Origin: Marinoscillum sp040218045
Lineage (GTDB): Bacteria > Bacteroidota > Bacteroidia > Cytophagales > Cyclobacteriaceae
Direction of reading: 5' to 3'
DNA length: 64,000 nt
NCBI GenBank assembly: GCA_040218045.1
Contig: JAVJQA010000052.1
Span: forward strand, 68,550-132,549
Below, one piece after another: positions 53,927-62,616 of the stretch (positions within the stretch are counted from its first letter, which is position 1; each line of letters begins with the position of its first letter). The position numbers were made by a program, and so were the translations under genes. Under the pieces are notes generated by a model. The model searched no databases, was not told the origin of the DNA, and saw nothing but the letters and a program-made list of their open reading frames with translations.

Positions 53927-55615
53927 TTAAGTGTATTGATTGTTTTTAGCGTCTTCTTCTTTGATGATCCTTCTCAAAATCTTTCCAACATTAGACTTTG
54001 GCAATTCATCAATAAACGCAACGTGTTTAGGCCGCTTATAGCCTGTCAGATGTTCTTTACAATGTTCGAAAATTTCCTCTTCCGTAAGTCCCTGATCTTT
54101 CTTTACAATGTAAACTTTAACTGCTTCGGTGGACTTTTCATCAGGCACACCAATGGCCCCAACTTCCAATACTTTAGGGTGTGAGGCTACCGCATCCTCT
54201 ACTTCATTTGGATAAACATTGAAACCTGACACCAGGATCATTTCTTTTTTTCTATCCACAATCCTGAAAAAACCATCGGGATCCATAGTAGCGATATCTC
54301 CGGTTTTGAAGTAACCATCTATCATACAATTGGTTGTTTCTTCTGGTCGCTCCCAATATCCGATAAATACCTGTGGTCCTTTGCAACATAATTCGCCCTT
54401 CTCACCAGGAGCTACTTCTTTGCCATCATCATCCAATAGCTTGACGTCTGTTTCCGGTAAGGGTAGGCCGATCGTTCCCACTCTGTTGCCCTCACCCATT
54501 GGGTTGATGCATAAGCCTGGAGAAGTTTCTGTCAATCCATAAGCTTCGGCTATTTTCATTCCGGTGGTTTTCTCCCACTTATCAAAAACAGCCCGTTGAA
54601 GGGCCATCCCTCCAGCTAGTGCCACTTTGATGGTACTATGATCCAACTCAGCAAAACCAGGGGTATTTAGCAATCCATTAAATAAAGTATTAACACCTGT
54701 GATTAAGGTAAAGGGATGTTTTTTCAATTCTTTCACAAACCCTTTCATATCTCTTGGGTTGGTGATTAATACATTCTTGGCTCCCAGTTTAGCTGGTAAC
54801 AATGCATGTGCATTTAACGCGAAAATGTGATACAAAGGCAATGCTGCTATAAAAATCTCTTTGCCTTCTTCTAGGTTGGTAGGTGCCAGCCAAGCTTCTA
54901 TCTGCTGAAGATTGCCTATCAGATTCCTGTGAGTGAGCATAGCACCTTTAGAAACTCCGGTAGTACCGCCAGTGTACTGCAAAAATGCCAAGTCCTGAGC
55001 ATTGATTTCAGGTGCATTGAAAGAATCTGCACTGCTATTTTTTAATATTTTTTTCAATGGTATGGCCTCCGGTAGGTTAAATGGCGGCACCATTTTCTTT
55101 ATCTTTTTCACAACGAAATTGACTAAAGCACCTTTAAGGCCCCCGAGCATATCACCTAGCTCAGTGATAATTACATGGTCAATGGCCGTGTCTTTAAGGA
55201 TTTCTTCAAGGTTCTGTGCAAAGTTTGCAAGAATGACAATGGCTTTGGAGCCTGAGTCCACAAACTGGTGCCTCATTTCAGTCGGCGTGTAAAGAGGATT
55301 GGTGTTCACAACCACTAAACCAGCTTTTAATGCCCCATACATGACGATAGGGTTTTGAAGCACATTGGGTAATTGAATGGCTATTTTATCACCGGGCTTA
55401 AGTCCTAAATCATTTTGAAGATAGGCCGCAAACCGATCAGATAGCTCCCCAAGTTCATCAAAGGTGAGCACTTTACCCATATTTTCATAGGCTGGTCTAT
55501 CAGCATACTTCCTTCTTGACTCAATAAAAAGATCAGCAAGTGATTTATACTTATCTGCATCAATGGTTTTAGGTACACCAGTGGGGTAAGTGTTTAGCCA
55601 GGGTTTGTCGCTCAT
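53927..55615 (-). CDS. fadD: Long-chain fatty acid--CoA ligase
   Basis: Activates fatty acids as acyl-CoA through an acyl-adenylate. Motifs of the AMP-binding family are in order: LQYTGGTTGVSKGAMLTH (about 214-231), YGLTETSPG (about 337), YFKTGDIATMDPDGFFRIVD (about 431) and the catalytic lysine in PKSNVGKILRR near the C-terminus. The 562 residues match FadD. It is monocistronic and bordered upstream by the repeat region. Confidence 0.93.
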   Translation of the reverse strand: MSDKPWLNTYPTGVPKTIDADKYKSLADLFIESRRKYADRPAYENMGKVLTFDELGELSDRFAAYLQNDLGLKPGDKIAIQLPNVLQNPIVMYGALKAGLVVVNTNPLYTPTEMRHQFVDSGSKAIVILANFAQNLEEILKDTAIDHVIITELGDMLGGLKGALVNFVVKKIKKMVPPFNLPEAIPLKKILKNSSADSFNAPEINAQDLAFLQYTGGTTGVSKGAMLTHRNLIGNLQQIEAWLAPTNLEEGKEIFIAALPLYHIFALNAHALLPAKLGAKNVLITNPRDMKGFVKELKKHPFTLITGVNTLFNGLLNTPGFAELDHSTIKVALAGGMALQRAVFDKWEKTTGMKIAEAYGLTETSPGLCINPMGEGNRVGTIGLPLPETDVKLLDDDGKEVAPGEKGELCCKGPQVFIGYWERPEETTNCMIDGYFKTGDIATMDPDGFFRIVDRKKEMILVSGFNVYPNEVEDAVASHPKVLEVGAIGVPDEKSTEAVKVYIVKKDQGLTEEEIFEHCKEHLTGYKRPKHVAFIDELPKSNVGKILRRIIKEEDAKNNQYT

Positions 55616-55800
55616 CTTTGGAAGTTTGTTTTTTATTTAAATATAAGAGAACAATCAAACCTTAACGAATTTTCAACTTAAATAAATTAATTGACCTAAC
55701 TGATACCTAATAATTATTGCTCTAAAAAGAGTGCAAAAAAATTAATAACGCATAAATTCTTAACGTGAAATACTGTGTTCGTAGATGAGTTTGAGGATAC

Positions 55801-56947
55801 AAAAAAGAAAAAGGTCGCGGGGTAGGTAACCAGGCACCCCTACCTCGACCAGGCCTACGCGGCCCGATCCAAATAAACAACATTAACCCAAAAATAGCTG
55901 TAGGAAAGGATTCTCCCATAGGGATGCCTGTGGCAGAACCTATACGAAACGACCAGTCGTACTTGGCTAGTTATAAAAACAGGAAAGTTTAAAATTAATT
56001 TTTAGGGAACAGTAATGAGAAACTACAATGCAAAATGGGAAGACCTTAAAAAGAAAAAGGTCTCGGGGCGCGTAGCAGGCACCCCTACCTCGACAAGACC
56101 TACGTGGCCCGATCCAAATAAACAACATTAACCCAAAAATAGCTGTAGGGAAAGGATTCTCCCATAGGGATGCCTGTGGCAGAACCTATACGAAACGACC
56201 AGTCGTACTTGGTTAGTTATAAAAACAGGAAAGTTTAAAATTAATTTTTAGGGAACAGTAAATATGAAACATGCAGAATGGGGAAGGCCATAAAAAGAAA
56301 AATGTGGAGGGGGGCGTAATCAGGCACTAAATGCCTCAACAATTAAATACTTTGAATGCTATAAAAAGAAAAAGGTCGTGGGGTACGTAACCAGGCACCC
56401 TTACCTCGACCAAGCCTACGCGGCCCGATCCAAATAAACAACATTAACCCAAAAATAGCTGTAGGGAAAGGATTCTCCCATAGGGATGCCTGTGGCAGAA
56501 CCTATATGAAACGACCAGTCGTACTTGGTTCGTTATAAAAACAGGAAAGTTTTAAAATTAATTTTTTGGGAACAGTAATGAGAAACAACAATGCAAAATG
56601 GGAAGACTTAAAAAGAAAAAGGTCGCGGGGTACGTAACCAGGCAACCCCTACCTCGACCAAGCCTACGCGGCCCGATCCAAATAAACAACATTAACCCAA
56701 AAATGATGGCTGTAGGGAAAGGATTCTCCCATAGGGATGCCTGTGGCAGAACCTATATGAAACGACCAGTCGTACTTGGTTCGTTATAAAAACAGGAAAG
56801 TTTTAAAATTATTTTTTTGGGAACAGTAATGAGAAACAACAATGCAAAATGGGAAGACTTAAAAAGAAAAAGGTCGAGGCACCCCTACCTCGACCAGATT
56901 CAATAAACAACATTAACCCAAAAATGATGGCTGTAGGGAAAGGATTC
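55801..56947 (-). repeat. Tandem repeats carrying degenerate 3' halves of the adjacent tRNA-like gene
   Basis: Four units start at 55801, 56048, 56363 and 56610, with a degenerate remnant at 56292-56362 and a fifth partial unit (56861 onward) that joins the tRNA-like gene. Units are about 245-250 bases. Read on the minus strand, each has a tRNA-like 3' half (CGTAnAGGTTC, a 22-base insert, then GAATCCTTTCCCTACAGC). Next come TTTTTGGGTTAATGTTG, a long GGTCG...CGACC hairpin followed by T-tracts, and an AT-rich spacer. Anchors (CTGTAGGG) lie at 55898, 56143, 56459, 56710 and 56931. Unit 1 lacks one G of the anchor. No gene is evident in 55616-57235 apart from the tRNA-like one. Confidence 0.85.
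56861..56895 (-). terminator. Intrinsic terminator of the tRNA-like gene
   Basis: On the minus strand, GGTCGAGG and CCTCGACC form a perfect eight-base stem with an eight-base loop, followed by TTTTTCTTTTT. It lies about 33 bases after the CCA end. Longer versions of the same hairpin occur in each upstream repeat unit. Confidence 0.82.
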
Positions 56948-57080
56948 GAACCTCTACGGAGCGGTTAGTCCCGATTTTCACGATAAATTACCGAAGTAAT
57001 TTATCGCGAGCATCAGAGATTTATCCCTTATCTCCACCCCCGAGACAGGAGGGCATGTCTGCCAATTTCATCACCCTACA
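56928..57080 (-). tRNA. tRNA-like gene, class II body with expanded variable region, anticodon uncertain
   Basis: About 153 bases fold by eye as a cloverleaf. The acceptor TGTAGGG pairs with CCCTACA, followed by G73 and an encoded CCA. The D-arm has stem ATG/CAT with loop AAATTGGCAGA, very like tRNA-Leu. The anticodon stem CCCTC/GGGGG has loop CTGTCTC. The T-arm is AGAGG-TTCGAAT-CCTTT. The variable region is about 81 bases instead of 12-20 and holds a 13-base hairpin capped by TTCG. The loop would read GUC with U at position 37, which is abnormal, and G73 does not suit Leu. It may be a disrupted tRNA-Leu, a specialised tRNA-like RNA or a pseudogene. Confidence 0.5.
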
Positions 57081-57086
57081 GTGTGT

Positions 57087-57107
57087 AGTTGCATCGTCTT
57101 TGCAACT
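57087..57107 (-). other. Small hairpin between promoter and tRNA-like gene
   Basis: AGTTGCA and TGCAACT form a perfect seven-base stem with a seven-base loop just upstream of the 5' end of the tRNA-like RNA. It may be part of its leader and a processing signal. Confidence 0.4.
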
Positions 57108-57118
57108 GTTTGATGATT

Positions 57119-57126
57119 CAAAAGTA
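57119..57126 (-). promoter_or_regulatory. Promoter -7 element of the tRNA-like gene
   Basis: The minus strand reads TACTTTTG, a perfect TAnnTTTG, 38 bases before the predicted 5' end. No clear -33 TTG lies upstream in the AT-rich sequence. Confidence 0.5.
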
Positions 57127-57235
57127 ACATACCTAATAGTTTTTTAAAAATATTTTAATAAATTTGGTTAATATTTAGATGGTGTTTAAAATTGTAGGTA
57201 TAATATTGAATTATTAGAAAATAGCACTTTTTGAG

Positions 57236-57697
57236 ATGAGTAAAAATTACGAAATTGATAATGTAGACCTGAAAATCCTCAATTTATTGATGGAGGACGC
57301 GAAAATTCCATACACTGAGGTCGCAAAAAAGGTCTTTGTTTCAGGTGGAACTGTTCATGTGAGAATGAAAAAGCTAGAAGAGATGGGAGTCGTGCAAGGG
57401 ACTACTCTTCAGATGGATTATTCTAAGCTTGGGTATGATGTCACCTGCTTTATGGGGATTTATCTTCAAAAGTCATCTTTATATGATAGTGTAGTAGAAC
57501 AGCTAAAAGATATTCCTGAAATTGTGAAGGTTCACTACACTACTGGTAACTACAACATCTTTATTAAGATTCACTGTAGAGATACCAAACACCTTAAGGA
57601 TGTACTTCATGACAAGATCCAAAAGGTAGAAGGTATCGAAAGAACTGAAACCTTCATCTCTCTGGAAGAAAGTCTAAATAGACATTTGAAATTCTGA
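57236..57697 (+). CDS. Lrp/AsnC family transcriptional regulator
   Basis: A 153-residue DNA-binding regulator. The N-terminal helix-turn-helix covers about 5-60 (DLKILNLLMEDAKIPYTEVA, then VSGGTVHVRMKKLEEMGV). The C-terminal RAM ligand domain covers about 70-150 (FMGIYLQKSSLYDSVVEQL, TTGNYNIFIKIHC). Its ligand is unknown. It lies 143 bases upstream of sufB on the same strand; whether it controls the suf genes is not shown by the sequence. Confidence 0.93.
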   Translation: MSKNYEIDNVDLKILNLLMEDAKIPYTEVAKKVFVSGGTVHVRMKKLEEMGVVQGTTLQMDYSKLGYDVTCFMGIYLQKSSLYDSVVEQLKDIPEIVKVHYTTGNYNIFIKIHCRDTKHLKDVLHDKIQKVEGIERTETFISLEESLNRHLKF

Positions 57698-57777
57698 TAG
57701 TCAAAAGTTATCCGCTAATAATGGAACAATCGTCTCTTTAATTCGATTCTTATTTAGAATCCATATAAATAAGTGTT

Positions 57778-57784
57778 TACTTTG
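57778..57784 (+). promoter_or_regulatory. Promoter -7 element of the suf operon
   Basis: TACTTTG, followed by CA, lies 56 bases before the sufB ATG. It is the same form as the boxes at 6699-6705 and 49725-49731. A separate suf promoter would make the operon independent of the lrp gene. I see no clear Fur- or IscR-like operator. Confidence 0.45.
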
Positions 57785-57840
57785 CAAAACTTCCTTCACA
57801 TAGGATTGTTAACTTATAAGTAAGAATCGAAAAACCTCGC

Positions 57841-59286
57841 ATGAGTAAAGACGATCAAATATTAGAAGAATTTACCTCCAAAGAGTATGAACACGGTTGG
57901 TCAGTTGATTTCGAAGCTGATGAGGCTCCGTTAGGCATCAATGAAGATATCATTCGGTTCATTTCAGCCAAAAAGGAAGAACCACAATGGCTTCTTGACT
58001 GGAGGCTAAAGGCATACAAGCGCTGGACAGAGATGAAAGAGCCACGCTGGCCTAATGTGAAATACCCGGATATAGATTATCAGGCGGTAAAGTATTACTC
58101 AGCGCCAAAACAAGATAAGAAACCCAAGAACCTCAGCGAAGTTGATCCTGAGTTGTTAAAGACATTCGAACGTCTGGGTATTTCTCTTACTGAGCAAAAA
58201 CGACTCACAGGTGTCGCTGTAGATGCTGTAATTGACTCAGTATCTGTAGCCACCACTTTTAAAGAAACACTGTCCGAACTTGGAATCATATTCTGCAGCT
58301 TTAGCGAAGCAGTGCATGAACATCCTGAACTTGTTAAAAAGTATTTAGGTTCAGTTGTCCCTTCTACTGACAACTACTTTGCGGCTTTAAACTCTGCGGT
58401 ATTCTCAGATGGTTCATTCTGTTATATTCCAGCAGGTGTAAGATGCCCTATGGAATTATCCACATACTTCCGGATCAATGCTGCCAATACAGGACAGTTT
58501 GAGAGAACTCTCATTGTCGCTGAGGAAGGCTCTTATGTTTCTTATCTTGAGGGGTGTACAGCACCTCAAAGAGATGAAAATCAATTGCATGCTGCTGTTG
58601 TTGAGATTTATGCAGCCAAAGATGCAGAAGTGAAATATTCAACTGTTCAAAACTGGTATCCTGGAGATAAAAACGGTAAAGGTGGCATTTACAACTTCGT
58701 TACTAAAAGAGGCATTTGCGCTGGGGATAACTCCAAGATTAGCTGGACTCAGGTTGAAACCGGATCAGCCGTAACCTGGAAGTACCCATCCTGTATTCTT
58801 AAAGGTGACAATTCACAGGGCGAATTTTACTCGGTAGCTGTGACTAACAACTATCAGCAAGCAGATACAGGGACTAAAATGATCCACATTGGTAAAAACA
58901 CCAAATCGAGGATCGTCTCTAAAGGTATCTCTGCAGGAAAATCACAAAATAGCTATCGCGGGCAAGTACACATTATGAAGAGAGCAGAAAATGCTCGTAA
59001 TTTCTCACAATGTGACTCACTGCTCATGGGTGACAAATGTGGTGCTCACACATTCCCATACATCGATGTGGAGAATAACTCAGCACAGGTTGAGCATGAG
59101 GCTACTACTTCCAAAATTGGTGAAGACCAGATTTTCTACTGTCAGCAGCGCGGCATTGATGAAGAGAGTGCAGTTGCATTGATTGTCAACGGGTTCGCCA
59201 AGGAAGTCATGAGCAAACTGCCGATGGAATTTGCAGTAGAAGCACAGAAATTATTAGCCCTCACTCTTGAGGGTAGCGTAGGATAA
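57841..59286 (+). CDS. sufB: Fe-S cluster assembly scaffold SufB
   Basis: Core scaffold of the SUF iron-sulfur assembly complex SufBC2D. At 481 residues it has the family length. Recognisable blocks are FCSFSEAVHEHPELVKKYLG, CYIPAGVRCPMELSTYFRIN, LEGCTAPQRDENQLHAAVVE and the C-terminal HEATTSKIGEDQIFYCQQRG. It is first in the order sufB-C-D-S-E-T, the normal Bacteroidota arrangement. Confidence 0.98.
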   Translation: MSKDDQILEEFTSKEYEHGWSVDFEADEAPLGINEDIIRFISAKKEEPQWLLDWRLKAYKRWTEMKEPRWPNVKYPDIDYQAVKYYSAPKQDKKPKNLSEVDPELLKTFERLGISLTEQKRLTGVAVDAVIDSVSVATTFKETLSELGIIFCSFSEAVHEHPELVKKYLGSVVPSTDNYFAALNSAVFSDGSFCYIPAGVRCPMELSTYFRINAANTGQFERTLIVAEEGSYVSYLEGCTAPQRDENQLHAAVVEIYAAKDAEVKYSTVQNWYPGDKNGKGGIYNFVTKRGICAGDNSKISWTQVETGSAVTWKYPSCILKGDNSQGEFYSVAVTNNYQQADTGTKMIHIGKNTKSRIVSKGISAGKSQNSYRGQVHIMKRAENARNFSQCDSLLMGDKCGAHTFPYIDVENNSAQVEHEATTSKIGEDQIFYCQQRGIDEESAVALIVNGFAKEVMSKLPMEFAVEAQKLLALTLEGSVG

Positions 59287-59302
59287 AAATCATCATCAAG
59301 TA

Positions 59303-60058
59303 ATGTTAAAAATAGAGAATCTTCAAGCCTCAATTGAAGGCAAGCAAATATTGAAAGGGATCAACCTGGAAGTAAAACCAGGCGAAGTTCATGCCATTAT
59401 GGGACCGAATGGTTCTGGCAAAAGCACTTTAGCGTCTGTACTTGCAGGAAGAGAAGAATATGAAGTGGATGGTGGAACAATTTCTTATTTAGATAAGGAT
59501 TTGCTTGAACTCGCCCCTGAAGAAAGAGCCCATGCCGGAATATTTCTTGCATTTCAGTATCCAGTGGAAATACCAGGTGTATCAACTACCAATTTCCTTA
59601 AAACTGCTGTTAACCAGGTGCGTGCAGCTCGGGGGTTAAAAGCATTAGACGCTGTTTCATTCCTCAAAGAGATGAAGGAGAAAATGAAACTTGTTGATAT
59701 TGACCAAGCACTCCTTAGCCGAGCCCTCAATGAAGGCTTTTCAGGTGGTGAAAAGAAGCGTAACGAAATCTTCCAAATGGCAATGCTTGAGCCGAAACTG
59801 GCTATTCTTGATGAGACAGATTCCGGCCTGGACATTGACGCCCTGAAAATCGTTGCGGATGGTGTGAACAAGCTAAAGACTGCAGACAATGCTACTATAG
59901 TGGTCACTCACTATCAGCGTCTGCTCGACTATATCGTGCCGGATTACGTACATGTTTTGTACCAGGGAAAAATTGTGAAATCAGGAGATAAATCACTAGC
60001 TCTAGAATTGGAGGATAAAGGATACGACTGGATAAAGGAAGAATTAGCCGCAGTATAA
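59303..60058 (+). CDS. sufC: Fe-S cluster assembly ATPase SufC
   Basis: ABC-type ATPase that drives conformational change in SufBD. The 251 residues contain Walker A GPNGSGKST (about 34-42), a Q-loop near FLAFQYPVEIPG, signature SGGEKKRNEI (about 151-160) and Walker B LAILDETDSGLDID. Only 16 bases separate it from sufB and nine from sufD. Confidence 0.98.
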   Translation: MLKIENLQASIEGKQILKGINLEVKPGEVHAIMGPNGSGKSTLASVLAGREEYEVDGGTISYLDKDLLELAPEERAHAGIFLAFQYPVEIPGVSTTNFLKTAVNQVRAARGLKALDAVSFLKEMKEKMKLVDIDQALLSRALNEGFSGGEKKRNEIFQMAMLEPKLAILDETDSGLDIDALKIVADGVNKLKTADNATIVVTHYQRLLDYIVPDYVHVLYQGKIVKSGDKSLALELEDKGYDWIKEELAAV

Positions 60059-60067
60059 GCATCAACT

Positions 60068-61381
60068 ATGAGTGAAGTAATTAACATAGAAGAAAGCATC
60101 ATTTCAAGGTTTAATTCCTGGATAGATCAGCACTATCCCAGCGATAGCGCCTTGAAATCCTTAAAGAAATCTGCAATCGACAAGTTTGAGGAACTGGGTC
60201 TTCCATCAAGAAAAAGTGAAGCTTACAAGTACACGCCCATTACTAAAATTCTTGAAAAGAACTTTGATTTCCAGACTTCTCTCTCTTCCCCTGAATGGAC
60301 AAAAAGTGAATGTGAAAGCAACTTTTACACTGAGACAGACGCCAATCATTTGGTTTTTATCAATGGTGAATTCATCGAGGACTACTCTAAAATTGTTAGT
60401 GCATCCAGTGATTTGACTATTCGCCTTCTTGATGATCATGCTTTTACAGAAATTCCCGAGCTCAAAGAAAATTTAGGCAAAGTTAATGGGACATCCATTG
60501 ATCCTTTTGCCAATCTAAGTCTAGCCTTTTTCAATCAAGGCCTTTACATAAAAGCCTCTAGAAATAGCGACAATAAGAATACATATATCTATCAGTTCAT
60601 TGATGGTACCAACTTTTCGCCTATATCGTTTCCGAGAATCTTCATTAAGGGAGACTCAGGATCAAGAACGAGGGTATACGAAAAAACTTATATCAAGGGT
60701 GAAGAGAAGTCATTGAACATTTCGATCGTTGAGTCAGTAGTGGATGCCAACGCTGAGGTGAGGTTTACCAAACTCCAACAGTACCTGACCAGCACTTACT
60801 CAATTGAAGGGATTTATGCCCAACAAAGCAAAGACTCAAGGTTTTACACGAATACTTTTTCATTTAAAGGTGCTGTGATCCGAAACAACGTTTACATCAA
60901 CATTGATGCAGAAAACTGTGAGGGTCATATGAATGGACTGTACCAGATTAGTGGAAAAACCCATGTGGACAACAACACTTCTGTGGATCATTTAAAGCCT
61001 CACTCCTATAGCAACGAGCTCTATAAGGGAATTCTAGATGAAAATGCTAAAGGAGTGTTTAATGGTAAAATCTATGTTCGTCCTGATGCCCAAAAAACTA
61101 ACGCATTCCAATCAAACAATAACATCTTATTGTCTGATACTGCCACCATCAATACCAAGCCTCAGCTAGAGATTTGGGCAGATGATGTTCAGTGTTCACA
61201 TGGCTGTACTACTGGTCAACTAGACAAGGAAGCTATTTTCTACCTTCGATCTCGAGGAATTGAAAAAACAAGGGCCAAAGCCCTGCTCTTAAATGCGTTT
61301 GCCAACGAAGCACTTGTGGAGTTACAAAACGATCTTGTAAAGGAAGAAGTAGAGGGGATTATCTTAAATAAATTGGGGTGA
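60068..61381 (+). CDS. sufD: Fe-S cluster assembly protein SufD
   Basis: Partner of SufB in the scaffold complex, 437 residues. The N-terminal helical part includes LGLPSRKSEAYKYTPI. The C-terminal beta-helix ends with QCSHGCTTGQLDKEAIFYLR followed by SRGI, the usual SufD signature, and holds the conserved His in HVDNNTSVDHLKPHS. Its TGA overlaps the ATG of sufS by one base (TGATG). Confidence 0.96.
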   Translation: MSEVINIEESIISRFNSWIDQHYPSDSALKSLKKSAIDKFEELGLPSRKSEAYKYTPITKILEKNFDFQTSLSSPEWTKSECESNFYTETDANHLVFINGEFIEDYSKIVSASSDLTIRLLDDHAFTEIPELKENLGKVNGTSIDPFANLSLAFFNQGLYIKASRNSDNKNTYIYQFIDGTNFSPISFPRIFIKGDSGSRTRVYEKTYIKGEEKSLNISIVESVVDANAEVRFTKLQQYLTSTYSIEGIYAQQSKDSRFYTNTFSFKGAVIRNNVYINIDAENCEGHMNGLYQISGKTHVDNNTSVDHLKPHSYSNELYKGILDENAKGVFNGKIYVRPDAQKTNAFQSNNNILLSDTATINTKPQLEIWADDVQCSHGCTTGQLDKEAIFYLRSRGIEKTRAKALLLNAFANEALVELQNDLVKEEVEGIILNKLG

Positions 61382-62616
61382 TGAGTATCACAACCGACAT
61401 AACAGTAGAAGAAATCAGGAAACAGTTTCCAATCCTCAACCAAGAGGTAAACGGAAAGCCTTTGATCTACTTTGATAATGCGGCAACTTCACAAACTCCC
61501 CAGGCGGTCATTGATGCCTTGGTTAATTACTATCAAAAGGACAATGCCAACATTCATCGTGGCATTCACACATTAGCCGAGCGTGCTACTACAGGGTTTG
61601 AAGCCACGCGTAAGGCTGTTCAGCAGTTTATTAACTCCAATGAGGTTGAGGAAATCATCTTCACCAAAGGCACTAGTGAAGGCATTAACCTGGTTGCTCA
61701 GGCCTATGGACGTAAGTTTCTTCAGGAAGGTGATGAAGTACTCATTACCGGAATGGAGCATCATTCCAATATAGTACCATGGCAAATTGTTTGCCAACAA
61801 ACCGGAGCCAAGCTGAAGGTCATCCCAGTAAATAAAAATGGTGAAATATCTCCGGATGAATTTGATTCCCTTCTCACAGAAAGAACCAAAATTGTTTCAG
61901 TAGTCTACATATCCAATTCACTAGGCACTATCAATCCAGTTCCTCAAATCATTGAAAAATCACACAAAATCGGAGCTAAGGTACTTGTGGACGGAGCGCA
62001 GGCCGCACCTCATCATCAACTGGACGTTCAAAAGCTCAATTGTGACTGGCTGGCATTTTCAGCCCACAAAATGTATGGACCTACCGGCGTAGGTGTGCTC
62101 TATGGAAAGCGCCAACTTCTGGAAAAGATGGATCCTTATCAGGGCGGAGGAGAAATGATTAAAGAGGTAACTTTTGCAGGCACTTCTTACAACGACATTC
62201 CTTACAAGTTTGAAGCAGGCACACCAAATATCGCGGATGTTGTTGCGTTTAAGGCGGCCATTGAATTTATGCAAACGATCGGTTTTGACTTTCTGCATCA
62301 ACAAGAACAAAGCCTTCTTCAGCGAGGTAAAGACCAGCTATTCGGTATTGATGGATTTCAGGCAATTGGCAATGCCAAAGAAAAGGCAAGTGTCATCGCA
62401 TTTTTGATTGATGGAGTTCATCCATTTGATCTGGGCATGTGGCTGGATGCAAAAGGTATTGCGGTGAGAACAGGGCACCATTGTACCCAACCCCTGATGG
62501 ATCATTTTAAGATTGAGGGAACGGTAAGGGCCTCTTTTGCTGTTTACAATACCGTAGAAGAAATTGATCACTTTGCTGAAGCATTGACTGATATTGTGAA
62601 AAAATTCAGAAAATGA
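61381..62616 (+). CDS. sufS: Cysteine desulfurase SufS
   Basis: PLP enzyme that takes sulfur from cysteine for cluster assembly. I start it at ATG 61381 (411 residues); a GTG one codon upstream is also in frame. The PLP lysine is in FSAHKMYGPTGVGVLYG. The persulfide cysteine is in RTGHHCTQPLM near residue 363. FDNAATSQTP and GMEHHSNIVPW are other class markers of the SufS type. It overlaps sufE by four bases (ATGA). Confidence 0.97.
   Translation: MSITTDITVEEIRKQFPILNQEVNGKPLIYFDNAATSQTPQAVIDALVNYYQKDNANIHRGIHTLAERATTGFEATRKAVQQFINSNEVEEIIFTKGTSEGINLVAQAYGRKFLQEGDEVLITGMEHHSNIVPWQIVCQQTGAKLKVIPVNKNGEISPDEFDSLLTERTKIVSVVYISNSLGTINPVPQIIEKSHKIGAKVLVDGAQAAPHHQLDVQKLNCDWLAFSAHKMYGPTGVGVLYGKRQLLEKMDPYQGGGEMIKEVTFAGTSYNDIPYKFEAGTPNIADVVAFKAAIEFMQTIGFDFLHQQEQSLLQRGKDQLFGIDGFQAIGNAKEKASVIAFLIDGVHPFDLGMWLDAKGIAVRTGHHCTQPLMDHFKIEGTVRASFAVYNTVEEIDHFAEALTDIVKKFRK

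Noticed and set aside
56598..56789. A 63-codon open frame inside the repeat array as a gene
   Set aside because: It covers repeat DNA including the tRNA-derived segment; the frame is not kept between repeat copies and nothing in its product looks like a protein family.
55801..56947. A CRISPR array
   Set aside because: Units are about 250 bases and almost identical throughout, with no short repeat/unique spacer pattern and no cas genes nearby.
56928..57080. tmRNA, group I intron-containing tRNA-Leu, or selC
   Set aside because: There is no tmRNA GGGGCTGA start or tag frame. The extra sequence is in the variable region, not the anticodon loop, and is far too short for a group I intron. The loop has no UCA anticodon.
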